Program-made: the position numbers and the translations under genes
Notes under the pieces: model-generated
What the model saw: the letters and a program-made list of their open reading frames with translations, nothing else
Told to the model about the DNA's origin: nothing
Database searches by the model: none
In this document: positions 22,201-30,675 of the stretch, piece by piece
Layout: each line of letters begins with the position of its first letter
Numbering within the stretch: position 1 is the stretch's first letter
Assembly (NCBI RefSeq): GCF_008831285.2
Contig: NC_045145.1
Span: 11,966,802-12,030,801 of the forward strand
Origin: Nymphaea colorata
Taxonomy: Eukaryota; Streptophyta; Magnoliopsida; Nymphaeales; Nymphaeaceae
Length of the DNA stretch: 64,000 nt
Direction: 5' to 3'

Positions 22201-24610
22201 TGGGGCTGAATTGATTCGACCTGCACAAACACGGTTTGCTACAATTGTTTTGATTGTGCATGGTATAGTCAAGCAAAGAAATCCTCTCAGGCAGATGTTT
22301 TCAAGTGATGATTGGGCTGCATATCCACATGTCTAAAAGAAAGGCTACGACAGTTGTAGATACCATATTCAATGCTGACTTTTGGGAATCATGTGTGAAT
22401 TTATTGAAGATTTGTGTACCTCTAGTGAAAGTCCTTAGATTAATTGATAGTGAAGATAGACCTTCTATTGGATATTTATAGAGGCCATGGACAGAGCAAA
22501 GGAGGCTATTAGAGATAATATGAAGGGAAAAAAGAAGTTGTACATGCCTATATGAAAGATTATAGATGAAAGGTGGTCTGAACAACTTCATCGCCCACTT
22601 CATGCAGCAGCCTACTACCTAAATCCTGCTATTAGATTTCTTCTCAATTTTAAGAAGGACAGAGAGGTCGAGTATGACATATTGGATTGTATTGAGGTAT
22701 TAGTAAGTGATTATAAAGAACAAGAAGCTATCCATATGTCGATCAACAAATATGATACTAGTTCTGGTACCATGGGGAGAGACACAACAATGAGATGCAG
22801 ATCATCTATGTGTCCAGGTATTAGAAAAAATGACTTTATACTTTTTTGTTGTTATTTCATTTGTTTTTTATAGCTTCTACATTCTCATATACTTATTTTA
22901 TTTCGTTTTTACTTTCCATTTGTTATTAGATTTGTGGTGGGACAGGTTTGGGGTTGATTGCCTAAAATTAAAGAAGCTTGCAATTAGAATCCTCAGTCAA
23001 ACATGTAGTGTAACTAGATGTAAAAGAAATTGGAGTGTATTTCAGCACATCCACAGTAAGAAGAGGAATAAGCTGAAACATAAAAGGTTGAATGATCTTG
23101 TTTACGTTCGTTATAATATGAAGTTATAATATGAAGTTGAGACGAAGGTAAACATTTGTTATGCAAAATAGTAAATTTTAATATATATTTTAATTTCTAA
23201 CAATTTGTCAATTTGTTCTCTTGTTAGGCAACTAGAAACAACATCTATGAGGAAGCATCAAACTCAATATGATCCTATCAACATTGACCATTTTGATATA
23301 TTAGATTTTTGGGTTGAAGAAGAACAATCTGCAATACTTGGTGAGGACGATCTTGATTTTTTGAACCTTGAAGGAGCAGCGTAGATTATTGAAGAAGGAG
23401 AGGCTGGGGAGCAATGGAATGTTTGTGACATTCCATTTCCAGCAGAGGGGATAGAAGCCCTTAATGAAGAAAATGAAGATGATGAAGAAGATGATGCAAA
23501 TGACGATTGACGAGGATTGTTGTTTAATGAATCATGATAACTATATGTTTTGACTTTTGAACTTATGAATTGTGATGTAATCGAATTCTCTTCGGTTGTT
23601 TATTATGTTATTTTGAATGTCTAATTTTTTATTTTGGAATGTGTTGTTCATACTTCATATACATGAATTCCTTTAGGCTTTAAATACATTTTTCTTGATT
23701 TTTTTTATTTTTTCTTGATTTTTTTGGATTTTTATGATTTTTTTTTCAAATTTTTATGATTTTTAATATTTTTTTAAAATAAAAAAATTAATTTTACGAT
23801 ACATTTACGATATATTATGATATGGCGTATAGGTCGGCCCGACCGATATGCGATAGGCTACGCCAGTAATAACATTGATATGATGTCACAGATTTAGAAA
23901 TTTAAGGAGGATGGATATAGGAAGACATTAATAAATAAAAGATATCATAGAGAAACTGGTTTTTATGACGATGGTGGAGTTTGGGTTAGAAGATGGAGAG
24001 CATTTATGTGCATTCTTATATAGAGCAGCTCCTGCTCCCGATGGACTAGGCACTTCAGTTGGATTCTTTTGAGTGGGCAATCGTCCATTCAGACCAAGAC
24101 ATGTGGCCGAGTCCTGGCAGCCTTATGAAAATTTGCATGGATATGCTGTAGTATTTCGATTGAGGGTGTTTCGTATTCGTATGTTCACCCAATTGTTTTT
24201 TGTTTGTAGAATCTTCATCTTTGTGCTTTTTTGACAAGGCTGATCATCGTGATTTACAGCTATGACACCATAATTGCCATTCCAGAATGATTAGCTATGA
24301 GCGTTATGACACTCATTTCTGTCCCTTCTATCTTTGTCAGGCATCAGTAAATCGAGCAAAGGGGGATAAAACTGAAATTTCCAAAGCTGACCTCATTCAG
24401 AAGAGTGCCTATTGTAGACTCTCAGGTACTTGATACCTATGTGTTCTGTAAAGACCAATTTATTTCAATTGTCATTCTCGTTTCCTTTTTACTAAACACT
24501 TTGGGACTTGAACCATGACGATATCAGGGCATGACATGGACATTTTAGAACTCACTGCATATGGGAATGTTCGTCGTGGCCAAGCTTCTGAAGGCTGTAG
24601 AATACAGTGA
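7289..24610 (+). CDS. HNH endonuclease domain-containing protein, four exons (whole gene)
   Basis: Joining 7289-7624, 7771-7809, 24341-24425 and 24528-24610 gives one open frame of 180 codons ending in TGA. All three introns are GT-AG, with phases 0, 0 and 1. The N-terminus is low-complexity (Arg run, then Ser/Asn run). From about residue 65 it reads like the small conserved plant HNH proteins. A WEKAE..GRDPERWR..P.GN segment leads into CPGC, DHILPFSKGG, then ENCQVLQ and VNRAKG, so the H-N-N/H metal and catalytic positions are all present. The C-terminus ends LELTAYGNVRRGQ...GCRIQ. The ATG at 7289 is the first in frame that suits the family. Known: HNH domains are ββα-metal nucleases. The cellular role of this plant family is not established. 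The frame is intact despite a 16.5-kb second intron. The structure is inferred without transcript evidence. Confidence 0.85.
7771..7809 (+). CDS. HNH gene exon 2 (39-bp micro-exon)
   Basis: Codes GGRSSLENCQVLQ, which continues the HNH motif exactly (GG, then the Asn of the N position and the conserved Gln-Val-Leu-Gln). It is bounded by TTTCTTTAG| and |GTTTGTTCC. Phase is 0 on both sides. Confidence 0.88.
8930..9190. repeat. AT-rich / GGCCCG-rich repeat fragment
   Basis: An AT-rich stretch (8936-9030) is followed by GC-rich sequence with repeated GGCCGG, GGGCCC, CGGGTCGGGC and CCAGCCCGATGG words, and ends near CCACCTC. It shares its composition and words with 6880-7075, so both may belong to one repeat family. 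Ends are not defined. Confidence 0.4.
9309..10155. mobile_element. Non-autonomous hAT-type element with 8-bp target-site duplication
   Basis: Identical 8-bp flanks GTTCAAGC lie at 9301-9308 and 10156-10163. The left end CATTGTCGCAAATATCG and the reverse-complemented right end AAATGTCACAGGTATCATG are imperfect inverted repeats. The interior is AT-rich with long T or A runs and contains TTATCGCGATAA palindromes near both T-rich blocks (10020-10135). It has no coding capacity. Bases 9305-9365 match, inverted, the end of the insertion at 17840-18205, so there is a family. The 8-bp duplication suggests hAT. Confidence 0.78.
10164..10873. other. Intronic sequence, no gene seen
   Basis: Holds a short stretch (10505-10590) with repeated TTAGGC/CTAGG words that reappear at 12520-12570, and AT-rich sequence (10630-10790). 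Nothing codes convincingly. Confidence 0.35.
10877..12107. mobile_element. PIF/Harbinger-like non-autonomous element carrying gene-like sequence
   Basis: The left terminus GGCCCCGTTTGATTG is inverted at the right end (reverse complement GGCCCTGTTTGATTG). The element is flanked by the 3-bp duplication TTA at 10874-10876 and 12108-12110. TTA duplications and GGCC(C/T)xGTTTG ends are typical of PIF/Harbinger (Tourist-like) elements. At 1.23 kb it is long for a MITE. No transposase is visible. Bases 11010-11440 look like a promoter-leader-exon piece of a host gene: pyrimidine-rich, with repeated GTCGAAG(G/C)CCTCTCC units at 11045-11180. Captured host sequence is an inference. Confidence 0.75.
11045..11180. 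repeat. Short degenerate tandem repeat inside the Harbinger-like element
   Basis: About six copies of a CTCTCC(C/T)..CGTCGAAG(C/G/A)C unit with a spacing of some 15-30 bases. The unit is pyrimidine-rich and open in two frames, but the translation has no family resemblance. Confidence 0.55.
12650..14000 (-). pseudogene. Degenerate hAT transposase, minus strand
   Basis: Read on the minus strand, 13990-13930 resembles the end of a BED zinc finger (a Leu-Ala-Trp segment). 13709-13431 matches the linker of the hAT copy at 20027, with AIGYSEP..VDDEANEDY and then SIKSFFLP. 13190-13060 matches the DUF659 core: SVMGDGWTVNKRTRTLTKFL, then GIMFLK. 12960-12790 matches the later ETRFA..IIMMKQ region. Each part lies in a different frame or is separated by stops, so it is long dead. 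It is the same family as the copies at 16945-18590 and 20525-23510. Its outer ends could not be located; 14290-14350, with GTATCATATGATACC-like sequence, may be one. Confidence 0.72.
14001..16232. other. Intronic sequence, no gene seen
   Basis: AT-rich unique-looking DNA with no family resemblance in any frame. Bases 14170-14350 contain repeated CATATGATA/GTATATC words like those at the ends of the hAT element at 20027, so this may be the remnant terminus of the minus-strand hAT copy next to it. Confidence 0.35.
16233..16368. repeat. Tandem duplication, 68-bp unit, two copies
   Basis: Bases 16233-16300 are repeated at 16301-16368, starting ATGGAATCCACCAGCAGC and ending GGTGAGGAA(A). The copies differ at one position (ACAGG/ACAAG). 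It is a simple recent duplication within the intron. Confidence 0.9.
16945..18590 (+). pseudogene. Degenerate 3' half of a hAT transposase, interrupted by a small insertion
   Basis: Sequence from about 16945 follows the hAT copy at 20027 from its FIYNHAYVL region onward. Recognisable parts are ANYAYAIEFIEK-like sequence, RLVDGDDK at 17230, ETIDEAKETIRR, IIDERWTEQLYHALHA (17350-17400), LNPVLRYFATFKIDREA and the dimerisation-region WSLF segment (17800). After the insertion at 17840-18205 come RLNDLVYVRYN (18220-18260) and an acidic tail ending near 18590. Frames shift repeatedly. The 5' half (BED finger, DUF659) is absent, so it is a truncated relic. Confidence 0.75.
17840..18205. mobile_element. 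Small T-rich insertion nested in the hAT relic
   Basis: Aligning this hAT relic with the copy at 20027 shows extra sequence between WSLF and RLNDLVY. The insert is flanked by AAATAGAG (17832-17839) and AAATAGAT (18206-18213), seven of eight bases alike. Its ends, TCCTAGTGCCACAAA and (reverse complement) CATAGTCACAAATAACG, are weakly inverted. The right-hand 60 bases match the left end of the element at 9309-10155 in inverted orientation. Both therefore belong to one non-autonomous family with 8-bp duplications. Confidence 0.65.
18900..19210. repeat. Possible further member of the T-rich family
   Basis: The stretch has T and A runs with the words AACGCC, AAAACGTG and TATTATACTCGAGAAATTCCTC. 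The last resembles the ATTATACCCAAGAAAAACCTC block at the right end of the 17840-18205 insertion. Termini and a duplication could not be found. It abuts the microsatellite at 19211. Confidence 0.3.
19211..19296. repeat. Compound microsatellite (AT)n(AG)n
   Basis: About 25 AT dinucleotides (19211-19260) pass directly into about 18 AG dinucleotides (to 19296). Reading frames across it encode only Ile-Tyr or Arg-Glu repeats and are not genes. Confidence 0.95.
20525..23510 (+). pseudogene. hAT transposase, disrupted
   Basis: The ATG at 20525 opens a BED zinc finger (W..CERVNP, CNYC, ISRFKHHIA). It is cut after residue 39 by the MITE at 20647-21087 and resumes with GTHSDVAQC. A frameshift at the A-run near 21380 separates an acidic linker from SIKNFFPNY. 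The DUF659 core follows (21540-22090): CSVMADGWTNIKNRTL and FITDNAANYKAIG, where transposases of this family have their acidic residues. TAA at 22088 (CAA in relatives) breaks it after CAAHCVNLML. Later parts are RPAQTRFAT, IIDERWSEQLHRPLHA and the dimerisation segment WWDRFG...CSVTRCKRNWSVF (22935-23030). A GT-AG intron (about 23150-23228) precedes an acidic tail ending at 23510. Transposases of this type cut and paste DNA; this one is inactive. Confidence 0.85.
20647..21087. mobile_element. 441-bp MITE nested in the hAT BED-finger coding sequence
   Basis: Flanked by CATATAGC at 20639-20646 and 21088-21095. The ends CTAAGTCACATGGGTAC and (reverse complement) TTATGTCACATAGGTAC are inverted with three mismatches. 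Removing it and one duplication copy restores the BED-finger frame across the site (KHHIA followed by GTHSDVA). Subterminal sequence repeats GTACCCGTACCC. An 8-bp duplication points to hAT. A preceding base on each side (C versus A) leaves a 9-bp Mutator-type duplication less likely. Confidence 0.85.
24341..24425 (+). CDS. HNH gene exon 3
   Basis: The acceptor is TTTGTCAG|. The exon codes ASVNRAKGDKTEISKADLIQ and then KSAYCRLS plus one base. The VNR..KG segment completes the HNH motif begun in exons 1 and 2. The donor is CTCAG|GTACTTG. Confidence 0.88.
24528..24610 (+). CDS. HNH gene exon 4 and stop
   Basis: The acceptor is ATATCAG|. The split glycine codon is completed, then HDMDILELTAYGNVRRGQ and ASEGCRIQ, then TGA at 24608-24610. 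Intron 3 is 102 bp (24426-24527). This C-terminus is the conserved end of the plant family as I remember it. Confidence 0.88.
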
Positions 24611-25792
24611 ACGATGCTAAAATTTTCTTGCATGTGGTTGTGATTTGGGAAATTTTCACACAAACTCAGTTTTCAACTTTTGAGCTGGAATCCTTGATTT
24701 CACCAAAGCTTGACTGCCCATTGGGCATCAAATTATTTACTTTATGGTCACATTGTAACTGGAGAAATTCAATATTGGAGCCCCTTCAAGTTTGTAAATT
24801 AAACTCTTAATGAGCTTGAAATTCATTTTGCTACTAGAAAGGTGGATCTTTTGAGCTTGTCAAGAAGTCTGCATGGCGTTTACTGTTGCAAGGCATTCTA
24901 CGTTGGTTGGTATATTTCTGTCTCTGAATCGGCTGAGCAGTCCGTTTCATGATGCTTTGACCTGACCGGAAGCCACACGGACTTGCGTATGGCTTTCCGG
25001 TCTGGCCTGGTGTAATTGCGGCACTAAAAAAGTAAATTAATAGAATGGGGTTCCAATTGTGGTGCCGGAATTCAAATTGTAGGCACCCTATAATTTGTAC
25101 CAAGAAACTCGAGGACTGATGCTTCATGAGATGCAGGACTTGTGAATCTCAACAGATATCCATGTCCGCGAGTGACCATGTCGTGCAGGGAATAGGATTT
25201 TAAATAGTGTTAGGACTCCCCAGTCCATCGAGTAGAAGAAGAAAGAAGGAAGTAAAATGGAAGGAACTTTGAATTAAAAAATTAAAAGAGAAAGAAAAAG
25301 CATACAAAGAATTACCATAACTCTCCAAGGCTTTCTAAGGTGTTCCTAGAATTCGGGAGGATTTGGAAACTTCGCATTGGAAAGAAATCTCTAAACCGCA
25401 TTTGAAATGCACGAATGATACGATGTGATTGGTCTCTTTGATACGAAGTTTGGAAGGATTAAGGCATTTACTTGAGGTAATCAAATTAAGGTCAAAGCTT
25501 ATTTGGATAATTCAATTCTGTAGGTATGAAGGGACATCAAAGTGATAGTCGTGAGATAATTTCATGATTTATGCTTTCTGCAAGTAGATATCAGTCATGA
25601 TTTCATCTCTGGTATTGCATTCATACGTTTGGTGCTTTGACTTTTGGAAATGTTGATTTAGGACTCGAATCAAGAGAAATGGCGGTTAAATTTTCTAATT
25701 GTTCACACTTAATGAATCTTTGTGATCATGTTGGTTGCCTATTAAATTAGTTTTTTGCTTGTGAAAATTTTCCTGTGATTTCTGATGAGGGC
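24611..25792. other. 3' flank of the HNH gene
   Basis: Contains the presumed 3' untranslated region. No AATAAA was assigned with confidence. A hairpin lies at 24965-25001: an 11-bp stem, ACCGGAAGCCA paired with TGGCTTTCCGGT with one bulged T, and a 14-base loop. No further gene is seen to 25792. Confidence 0.4.
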
Positions 25793-26172
25793 TAGGGCTG
25801 CACACGAGCCGAGTCGAGCTTGCATTAGGCCCACTTGAGCTTGACTCGACTGAGAAAGCTCTAGCTTGTACTCAACTTTTGAACTTGAGTGAAGCTCGAC
25901 AGAACAAAGCTCGAGCTTGACTCGTCGATACAATGTCGGGCTTGAACTCAACTTGCTTAACTTGTTTATATTAAAGATGTCTCATTTCTTTTAACTCGTT
26001 TAACTCATTTAGTTGCTACTTTTTTAATTATTATTTTTATTACAATTCAATTCATTGTGTAGTTGAGTGGAGTCGAGTATACATTTGAACTCAAGTTCAA
26101 CTCGTTTATAAATGAGTTTGAGTAGAATTCTAATGAGATGGTTGAGCTAGCTCGACTTGTTGTGCAGCCCTA
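25793..26172. mobile_element. Short MITE related to the 5531 hAT-type element
   Basis: The left end TAGGGCTGCACACGAGCC is inverted at the right (reverse complement TAGGGCTGCACAACAAG). Subterminal regions repeat GAGCTTGACTCG, CTCGAG and GAGTCGAG, as in the element at 5531-6566, which starts TAAGGGTGAACAACGAGCC. Flanks ATGAGGGC and ACGAGGAG agree at only five of eight bases, so the duplication is decayed or uncertain. It encodes no protein. Confidence 0.7.
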
Positions 26173-26180
26173 ACGAGGAG

Positions 26181-26985
26181 GATTAGGTGCTGCAGACGAA
26201 CGGAATCCTGTTGTTTCAAGTGAAGTGGCAGCATATGGGTATCTCATATTGCAGATGGAACCTAAGGCCGTGATGCAAAAAAGACACTAACTTCTTATTT
26301 TATGTATAATGATGTGCCAGATTCTGATAAGGAACTGTTTTAATGGCGATAATAAGGTGATCTTGTTGGTCAGCGTGTGGTGACAATGTTGTGGCATCAC
26401 AAAGTGCACATGTAGCCAATGGCTGCGAGGAAAAAGGTACTCCTAGTTTTCCTATGTATAAATATAATTTAAAAGAAACGTATGCGGATTTATGGAATCT
26501 CGATGATAAAGATAAAAAACCAGGGTAAAATAAAACAATTGAAGGGCAAAGTCAATTGATCAAAAAGGTAAAATTAATCACGTTACGTCTGGATCTTGGA
26601 TCAAGTAAAAAAATATAAATGCAACCCAAGTCAATGCCTATATTAGGCCGCTGACTAATGAAAAGTGGTATTTGAAATATATGAAAGGCCACAAAGGTCT
26701 TGAAGGAGATATGGATGGCATTGGCAGAAAAAGACGGTCCATTTGGCAAAAAAAAAAAGGGCGCCATTTGTAAGCAACGAGCCAATCTCACGTTTGCTTC
26801 TTATAATGAAGAAATTCATTCGGACGAGTGCAGGGGGCAGGGCATTTTGACGCATAGACCTAAAGAAGTACATTTTCATATTAGAATTTGTTCTACATTA
26901 TCTTTAAAGTAGCCCGCCCGCCTCCATAGGTTCAAGATGGGCTTTATGTTGATCTTCAGCAAAAATGAAGGTTTCTTTACAAAAA
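26181..26985. other. Sequence between MITE and LINE, no gene seen
   Basis: No recognisable gene or element. Short overlapping open frames near 26550-26910 on both strands have no family resemblance. It could include the unrecognised 3' end of the LINE that follows. Confidence 0.35.
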
Positions 26986-26989
26986 TTCC

Positions 26990-29025
26990 GCGTGGTCATG
27001 TATCCATCTCAATGTCATCAAATATGAACTGAATTTTGGGGGTACAAATCTTCCAGATGTTGGATACCCATTCCCTCTTGAAGGCATGGGCCGTCCACCT
27101 TTTGAAGGCATCAGCTGACACACCGTGGATCCTGTTATGTTTTCTAAATAAACTGCACACCTCTCTCCAGAATTGATTTTTAATCATGGGACAAGAAAAC
27201 AAAACATATTCCAAATCCTCTGTCGCCTTCAAATAGAATCGGCATCTAGCGGTGAGGGAGAAGCCTAGATGTTGAAGTTTGAGTCAGTCTAGACCCTGTT
27301 TGTACATGTTATATAAAGAGTCCAGCTAGCTCTAGGGCGGCAGCTAGTTTTCCATGACCACTCTTATCATTTGTCATTCTGCCTCTAATTATTGATTGCT
27401 TGCCACATAACATCAACGTTAAGATTCGGTCAAGAGATACTGTTATAATCGATACCACATCCTCCTTGTCAGAGTTAATGGGACCATTCTGGATCCATCT
27501 CTTTCTGAATTGTGTTCTGAAGTTGTGCATTATGCTGCATTTCTATCTCAATTTCATAAATTTTCATATATCTGAGTTTGAACAACACCATATAATGTGA
27601 AGTGCTGATTTTTTTTTTCATATTATGTTATAGCCTCAATTATCAAACCAAAACCTTATCCTCTTACCATCACCTAGAATCCAATTGGCGTACAGTTTTA
27701 ACTTTCTCGATCCCTAGATAATTCATGACCAATTCCAAGAGCATCCAGCTCTGCATTTTTCCATTCAAAGTGAGCTATATCTCAAGTATTTCTGTCGAAT
27801 CAATAGGGTCCATGGTTTTTCAACATTCATCCAGATCATGTTCCAAGCCATGTATGTTGCACTTACATTAGATATCTTTTTAGTGTTGGAACCTCCTTAT
27901 TTGGCTTACAAACAAAGTCCCAATCTATGAGTGAAGCTTCCTACCTATGTCCAAGGATCCCCAAAAGAATTTTGCACACATGCTCTCTAGTCTAGTCACC
28001 AGTAATTAATGACATTCATGATGACATGGCAGATAAGGGTTAGTCCGCCAACATGGGAAAGGTGGTGTGCTCTCCATGGGCCAATTCTTTTAGAAACCTT
28101 CCCTTCAGGAGGCTTACATATTATTTTTATAATTATGTTCTTGATGAAAGAAACTCCCAGGTATGTAGATGGCCGTTTACCTTCCTGCCATCCCAGCGAT
28201 CCTATCCACATATCTTTGTCATAGAACTTAGAAGCAGAACATTAAAGAATTTGTGATACTGCTTTTAAGGCCAGCACCTTCTTCCAAGGCCAGAAACGTC
28301 CCACAAATTCCACTTTTGTTCTTCGGCTGCACATCAATAAATATGAGAGAGATATGTCATCTGAGGCCTGGCTCGATTTTGGGTCGAACCACCTTCTCCA
28401 TGCATTTAGACTCCAACATCTTATGAAAGACTTCCACGGCACAAATGAAAAGGAGTTGGATAGAGCGTCTCCATGGTGCAAGCTTCAACTGTGGGGATAT
28501 GATTCACCTATTCTTCCATTGAGATTGATGGAGAACGTTGCAATGGAGACGTAGGTAAGAATACATGGCATCCAAGTTCATGGAAGCCCAAAATGATAAG
28601 AGAATTTTGGAAGAAAGCACAATTGAGTTTGTCATATGCCTTACTAAGGTCAATCTTCAAGTAGATGGACCCTTAAGCCTGGTTATTCAATGAAGCGAGG
28701 ATCTCATTTGCTAGAATTATGTGCTCTTGAATGCACCTGCTTAATAGGAAGGCACATTGGGCTTTACCAATGACATATAAGGCTGAGGATGTGCTTCATG
28801 TGTTATTTCATAATAGAAGTATAAACTTATATATAGGCAATTGCTAACACAATGGTCCTGAAGTGATGCAAATTGGCAATGAGCACAATGGCAGTTTTGT
28901 TTAGTTTTTGGAACATCTTTCCTTTCTTGAAGAAGTCCTAGATAAATGTGCAACATCATGTCCAATAATGTCCTAATACTTTTTAAAGAACTCTTATGTG
29001 AATCTGTCATGTCCTTATCACCGGT
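26990..29025 (-). pseudogene. L1-type LINE, reverse transcriptase and 3' part (broken)
   Basis: On the minus strand, starting at 29025, a region resembles FFKKYWDIIGHDV and LNKTAIVLIAN, the entry to plant LINE reverse transcriptases. Then come SPMCLPIKQVHSRAHN-like sequence (28790-28720) and KIDLSKAYDKLN (28670-28600, the catalytic Asp motif A). Next are VPWKSFIRCWSLNAWRR and LLMCSR (28440-28300, where the FADD motif should be, mutated). STYLGVSF and VGGLTLICHVI (28180-28020) follow, and the zinc-binding tail EDLEYVLFSCPMIKNQFW (27220-27150). Frames shift many times and stops are frequent. The 5' portion lies beyond the copia insertion, at 38831-40290. Known: such elements copy themselves by target-primed reverse transcription. 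This copy is dead. Confidence 0.8.
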
Positions 29026-29030
29026 AGATT

Positions 29031-29440
29031 TATTAAAATGTGATGCAAATGGATGAACATGCAAGGAGCTTTAAATTGATGCTATAGTAATGCACAATAG
29101 TGCATAAGAGAGTTAAAAAATTGAGTACTACATTAATGTATGCCAGTTTTATTTATTTTTAATATGGTCTAGTTATGTCAATATGAGTTACCAAGGGTAA
29201 TGTCCATTATTCTCTACACTTAATTCATGTTTTAATGTTCTTTTTAATGTGTTTTTTTAGTGTCATGAATGCATTGTAATTTCTGTCATGACTTATGCCA
29301 TCATTATGATGGAAGTTATGGGTCATAGGTTATAGTCTTGAGGTCCTATAAATAGGTGATTGGAAAATGTGCATCTTGTACCAAGTGTAAGTTGTAATAA
29401 GGTGGTCTTGTGGGTGTTGTGAGTTGTACCAAGTGTAAGT
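29031..29440 (+). repeat. 5' LTR of the outer copia element (3' end deleted)
   Basis: Aligns with 38369-38730 through GAGTTACCAAGGGTAATGTCC, GGAAGTTAT, CCTATAAATAGGTGATT (probable TATA region) and TAAGGTGGTCTTGTGGGTG. It then leaves the alignment after GAGTTGTA. A short internal duplication of ACCAAGTGTAAGTTGTAA (29380-29450) marks the break. Confidence 0.85.
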
Positions 29441-30430
29441 TGTAACAACAGAGGATTTGAGACGTTACAAATGAAAGAGAATGAATGCATTCAAAATTTC
29501 TTTTCTATAAATCACATGAAACCTTTAAAGATATAATTGAAAAAAAAAGGTGGTAGAGAAAATCTTACAAAGTTTACCATCTAAATTTAATCATTTCATA
29601 ACTGCTATAGAAGAATCTAAAGATATGAGTACTTATTCTATTAATGAATTGATGGGTTCACTTTTAGCACATGAAGCGAGATTGAACATGTCAACAAAAA
29701 ACAAGTACTGAAGCATTTCAGGCTAAGGCAGAAATTTCTAACAAGCAAAAAAATGGTGAAGGTATGTCAAATAGTAAATATGCAGGCAGAGGAAGTGGTA
29801 GAAGTGGCTATCATGATTGTGTCCATAGAATATTTGATAGAAGTCGACAGAATTCTGATCATGGTAGTAATAAAAAACCAAACTATAGGGACAAACAATG
29901 TTATTTTTTACAAAAAATATAAGCATGTTGAAGCAAAATACTGGGAGAAGGCAAAAAGGCAGGCCAATGTGGCTAAAGAAAAGGAAGAATGTAATCAAGG
30001 TGACATTTTCATTGCTCATTCAAAAGCTAAGGTCGATCATGTATGTTTTTTAGATAGTGACTACAGTAACCGTATGGGCAGGTGAAAGGAACATTTTATG
30101 CTATATTGACGAGTTTGTGAAAGTATTTGTACGACTAAAAAATAACAAGCAAGCATAGAGTGAAGACAAAAGAACTATTGAAGTCAAGATCAAATCAGGT
30201 AGCAAAAAATTTAGTCCATGATGTTTATTACATACTTGGTTAAACTTACAACTTATTGAGTGTTAGACAATTGCTTAAAAATGGTTATTTACTTAATTTT
30301 AATGGTAACACTTGTGAAATCAAGAAAAAATAGTCAAATAGTAAGTCTTTCATTACAGTAAAAATGACTCCAAATAGGATGTTTCCACTTGAATTTTCAC
30401 ATATAGATGAAGCTGCATTAATCGGTGATG
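29441..30430 (+). pseudogene. Outer copia gag to protease remnant
   Basis: Fragments read as a copia gag: VVEKILQSLPSKFNHFI.AIEESKDMS and INELMGSLLAHEARL (29550-29690). They are followed by a zinc-knuckle region (CYF.KKYKHVEAKYWEKAKR, 29900-29960) in which the cysteines are partly lost. A protease-like FLDSDYSN (30045-30070) follows, with the active-site DSG changed to DSD. Stops and frameshifts separate the parts. The reading is cut at 30435 by the inner element and resumes at 35796. Confidence 0.7.
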
Positions 30431-30435
30431 TTGAC

Positions 30436-30675
30436 TGTTGACGGGTTTTGTTGTTCGGGTCCGGATCTTTACCCGATCCGGTTTGTCCTAATTAGGACTA
30501 CTTATATCTCTGTAAACCCTAATCTTAGTGTTAATGAAGTTTTGAAGAGAGAGTGTGTCTGGAGGCTAGTGGGCACCAGACCTCCTCACCCGTGGTTTTT
30601 CTTCCCTCGCGTTGAAGGTTTTCCACGTTACATCTGTGTGCTTTCTTCTACTCTCGTGCATATTTTGTTTCTACA
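30436..30675 (+). repeat. 5' LTR of inner copia element
   Basis: Runs from TGTTGACGGG to GTTTCTACA with inverted TG..CA ends, and is followed directly by the primer-binding site. It contains TCTGTAAACCCTAATC, which the 3' LTR lacks. Confidence 0.95.

Larger units (their letters stand above)
20027..23877 (+). mobile_element. hAT DNA transposon, nearly full length, with target-site duplication
   Basis: The left end begins CAATGTTATT; the right end is its inverse, AATAACATTG (23868-23877). Flanks are ATATGATC (20019-20026) and ATATGATG (23878-23885), an 8-bp duplication with one mismatch. Beyond the short perfect repeat, both subterminal regions are rich in GTATCGTACGATAC/GATATGCGATA words: 20035-20200 on the left, 23800-23865 on the right. 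The interior holds a hAT transposase gene of BED finger, DUF659 and dimerisation type. It is 3.85 kb long including a nested 441-bp MITE. Length, duplication and protein content agree on hAT. Coding damage makes it non-autonomous now. Confidence 0.9.
7810..24340 (+). other. Intron 2 of the HNH gene, about 16.5 kb, filled with mobile elements
   Basis: The donor is CTACAG|GTTTG and the acceptor TTTGTCAG|GCATCA. It contains at least two hAT-type non-autonomous elements, a Harbinger-like element, three hAT transposase copies, a nested MITE and a TA/GA microsatellite. Parts with no assignment are 7811-9308 (with AT-rich and GGCC-rich repeat at 8930-9190), 10164-10873, 12111-12650, 14001-16232, 16369-16940 and 23886-24340. 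All insertions listed separately sit between two coding exons whose frames join perfectly. Confidence 0.8.

Noticed and set aside
28009-28256. Plus-strand frames in the LINE region
   Set aside because: The minus-strand reading shows reverse transcriptase motifs (STYLGVSF, VGGLTLICHVI). The plus-strand frames have none.
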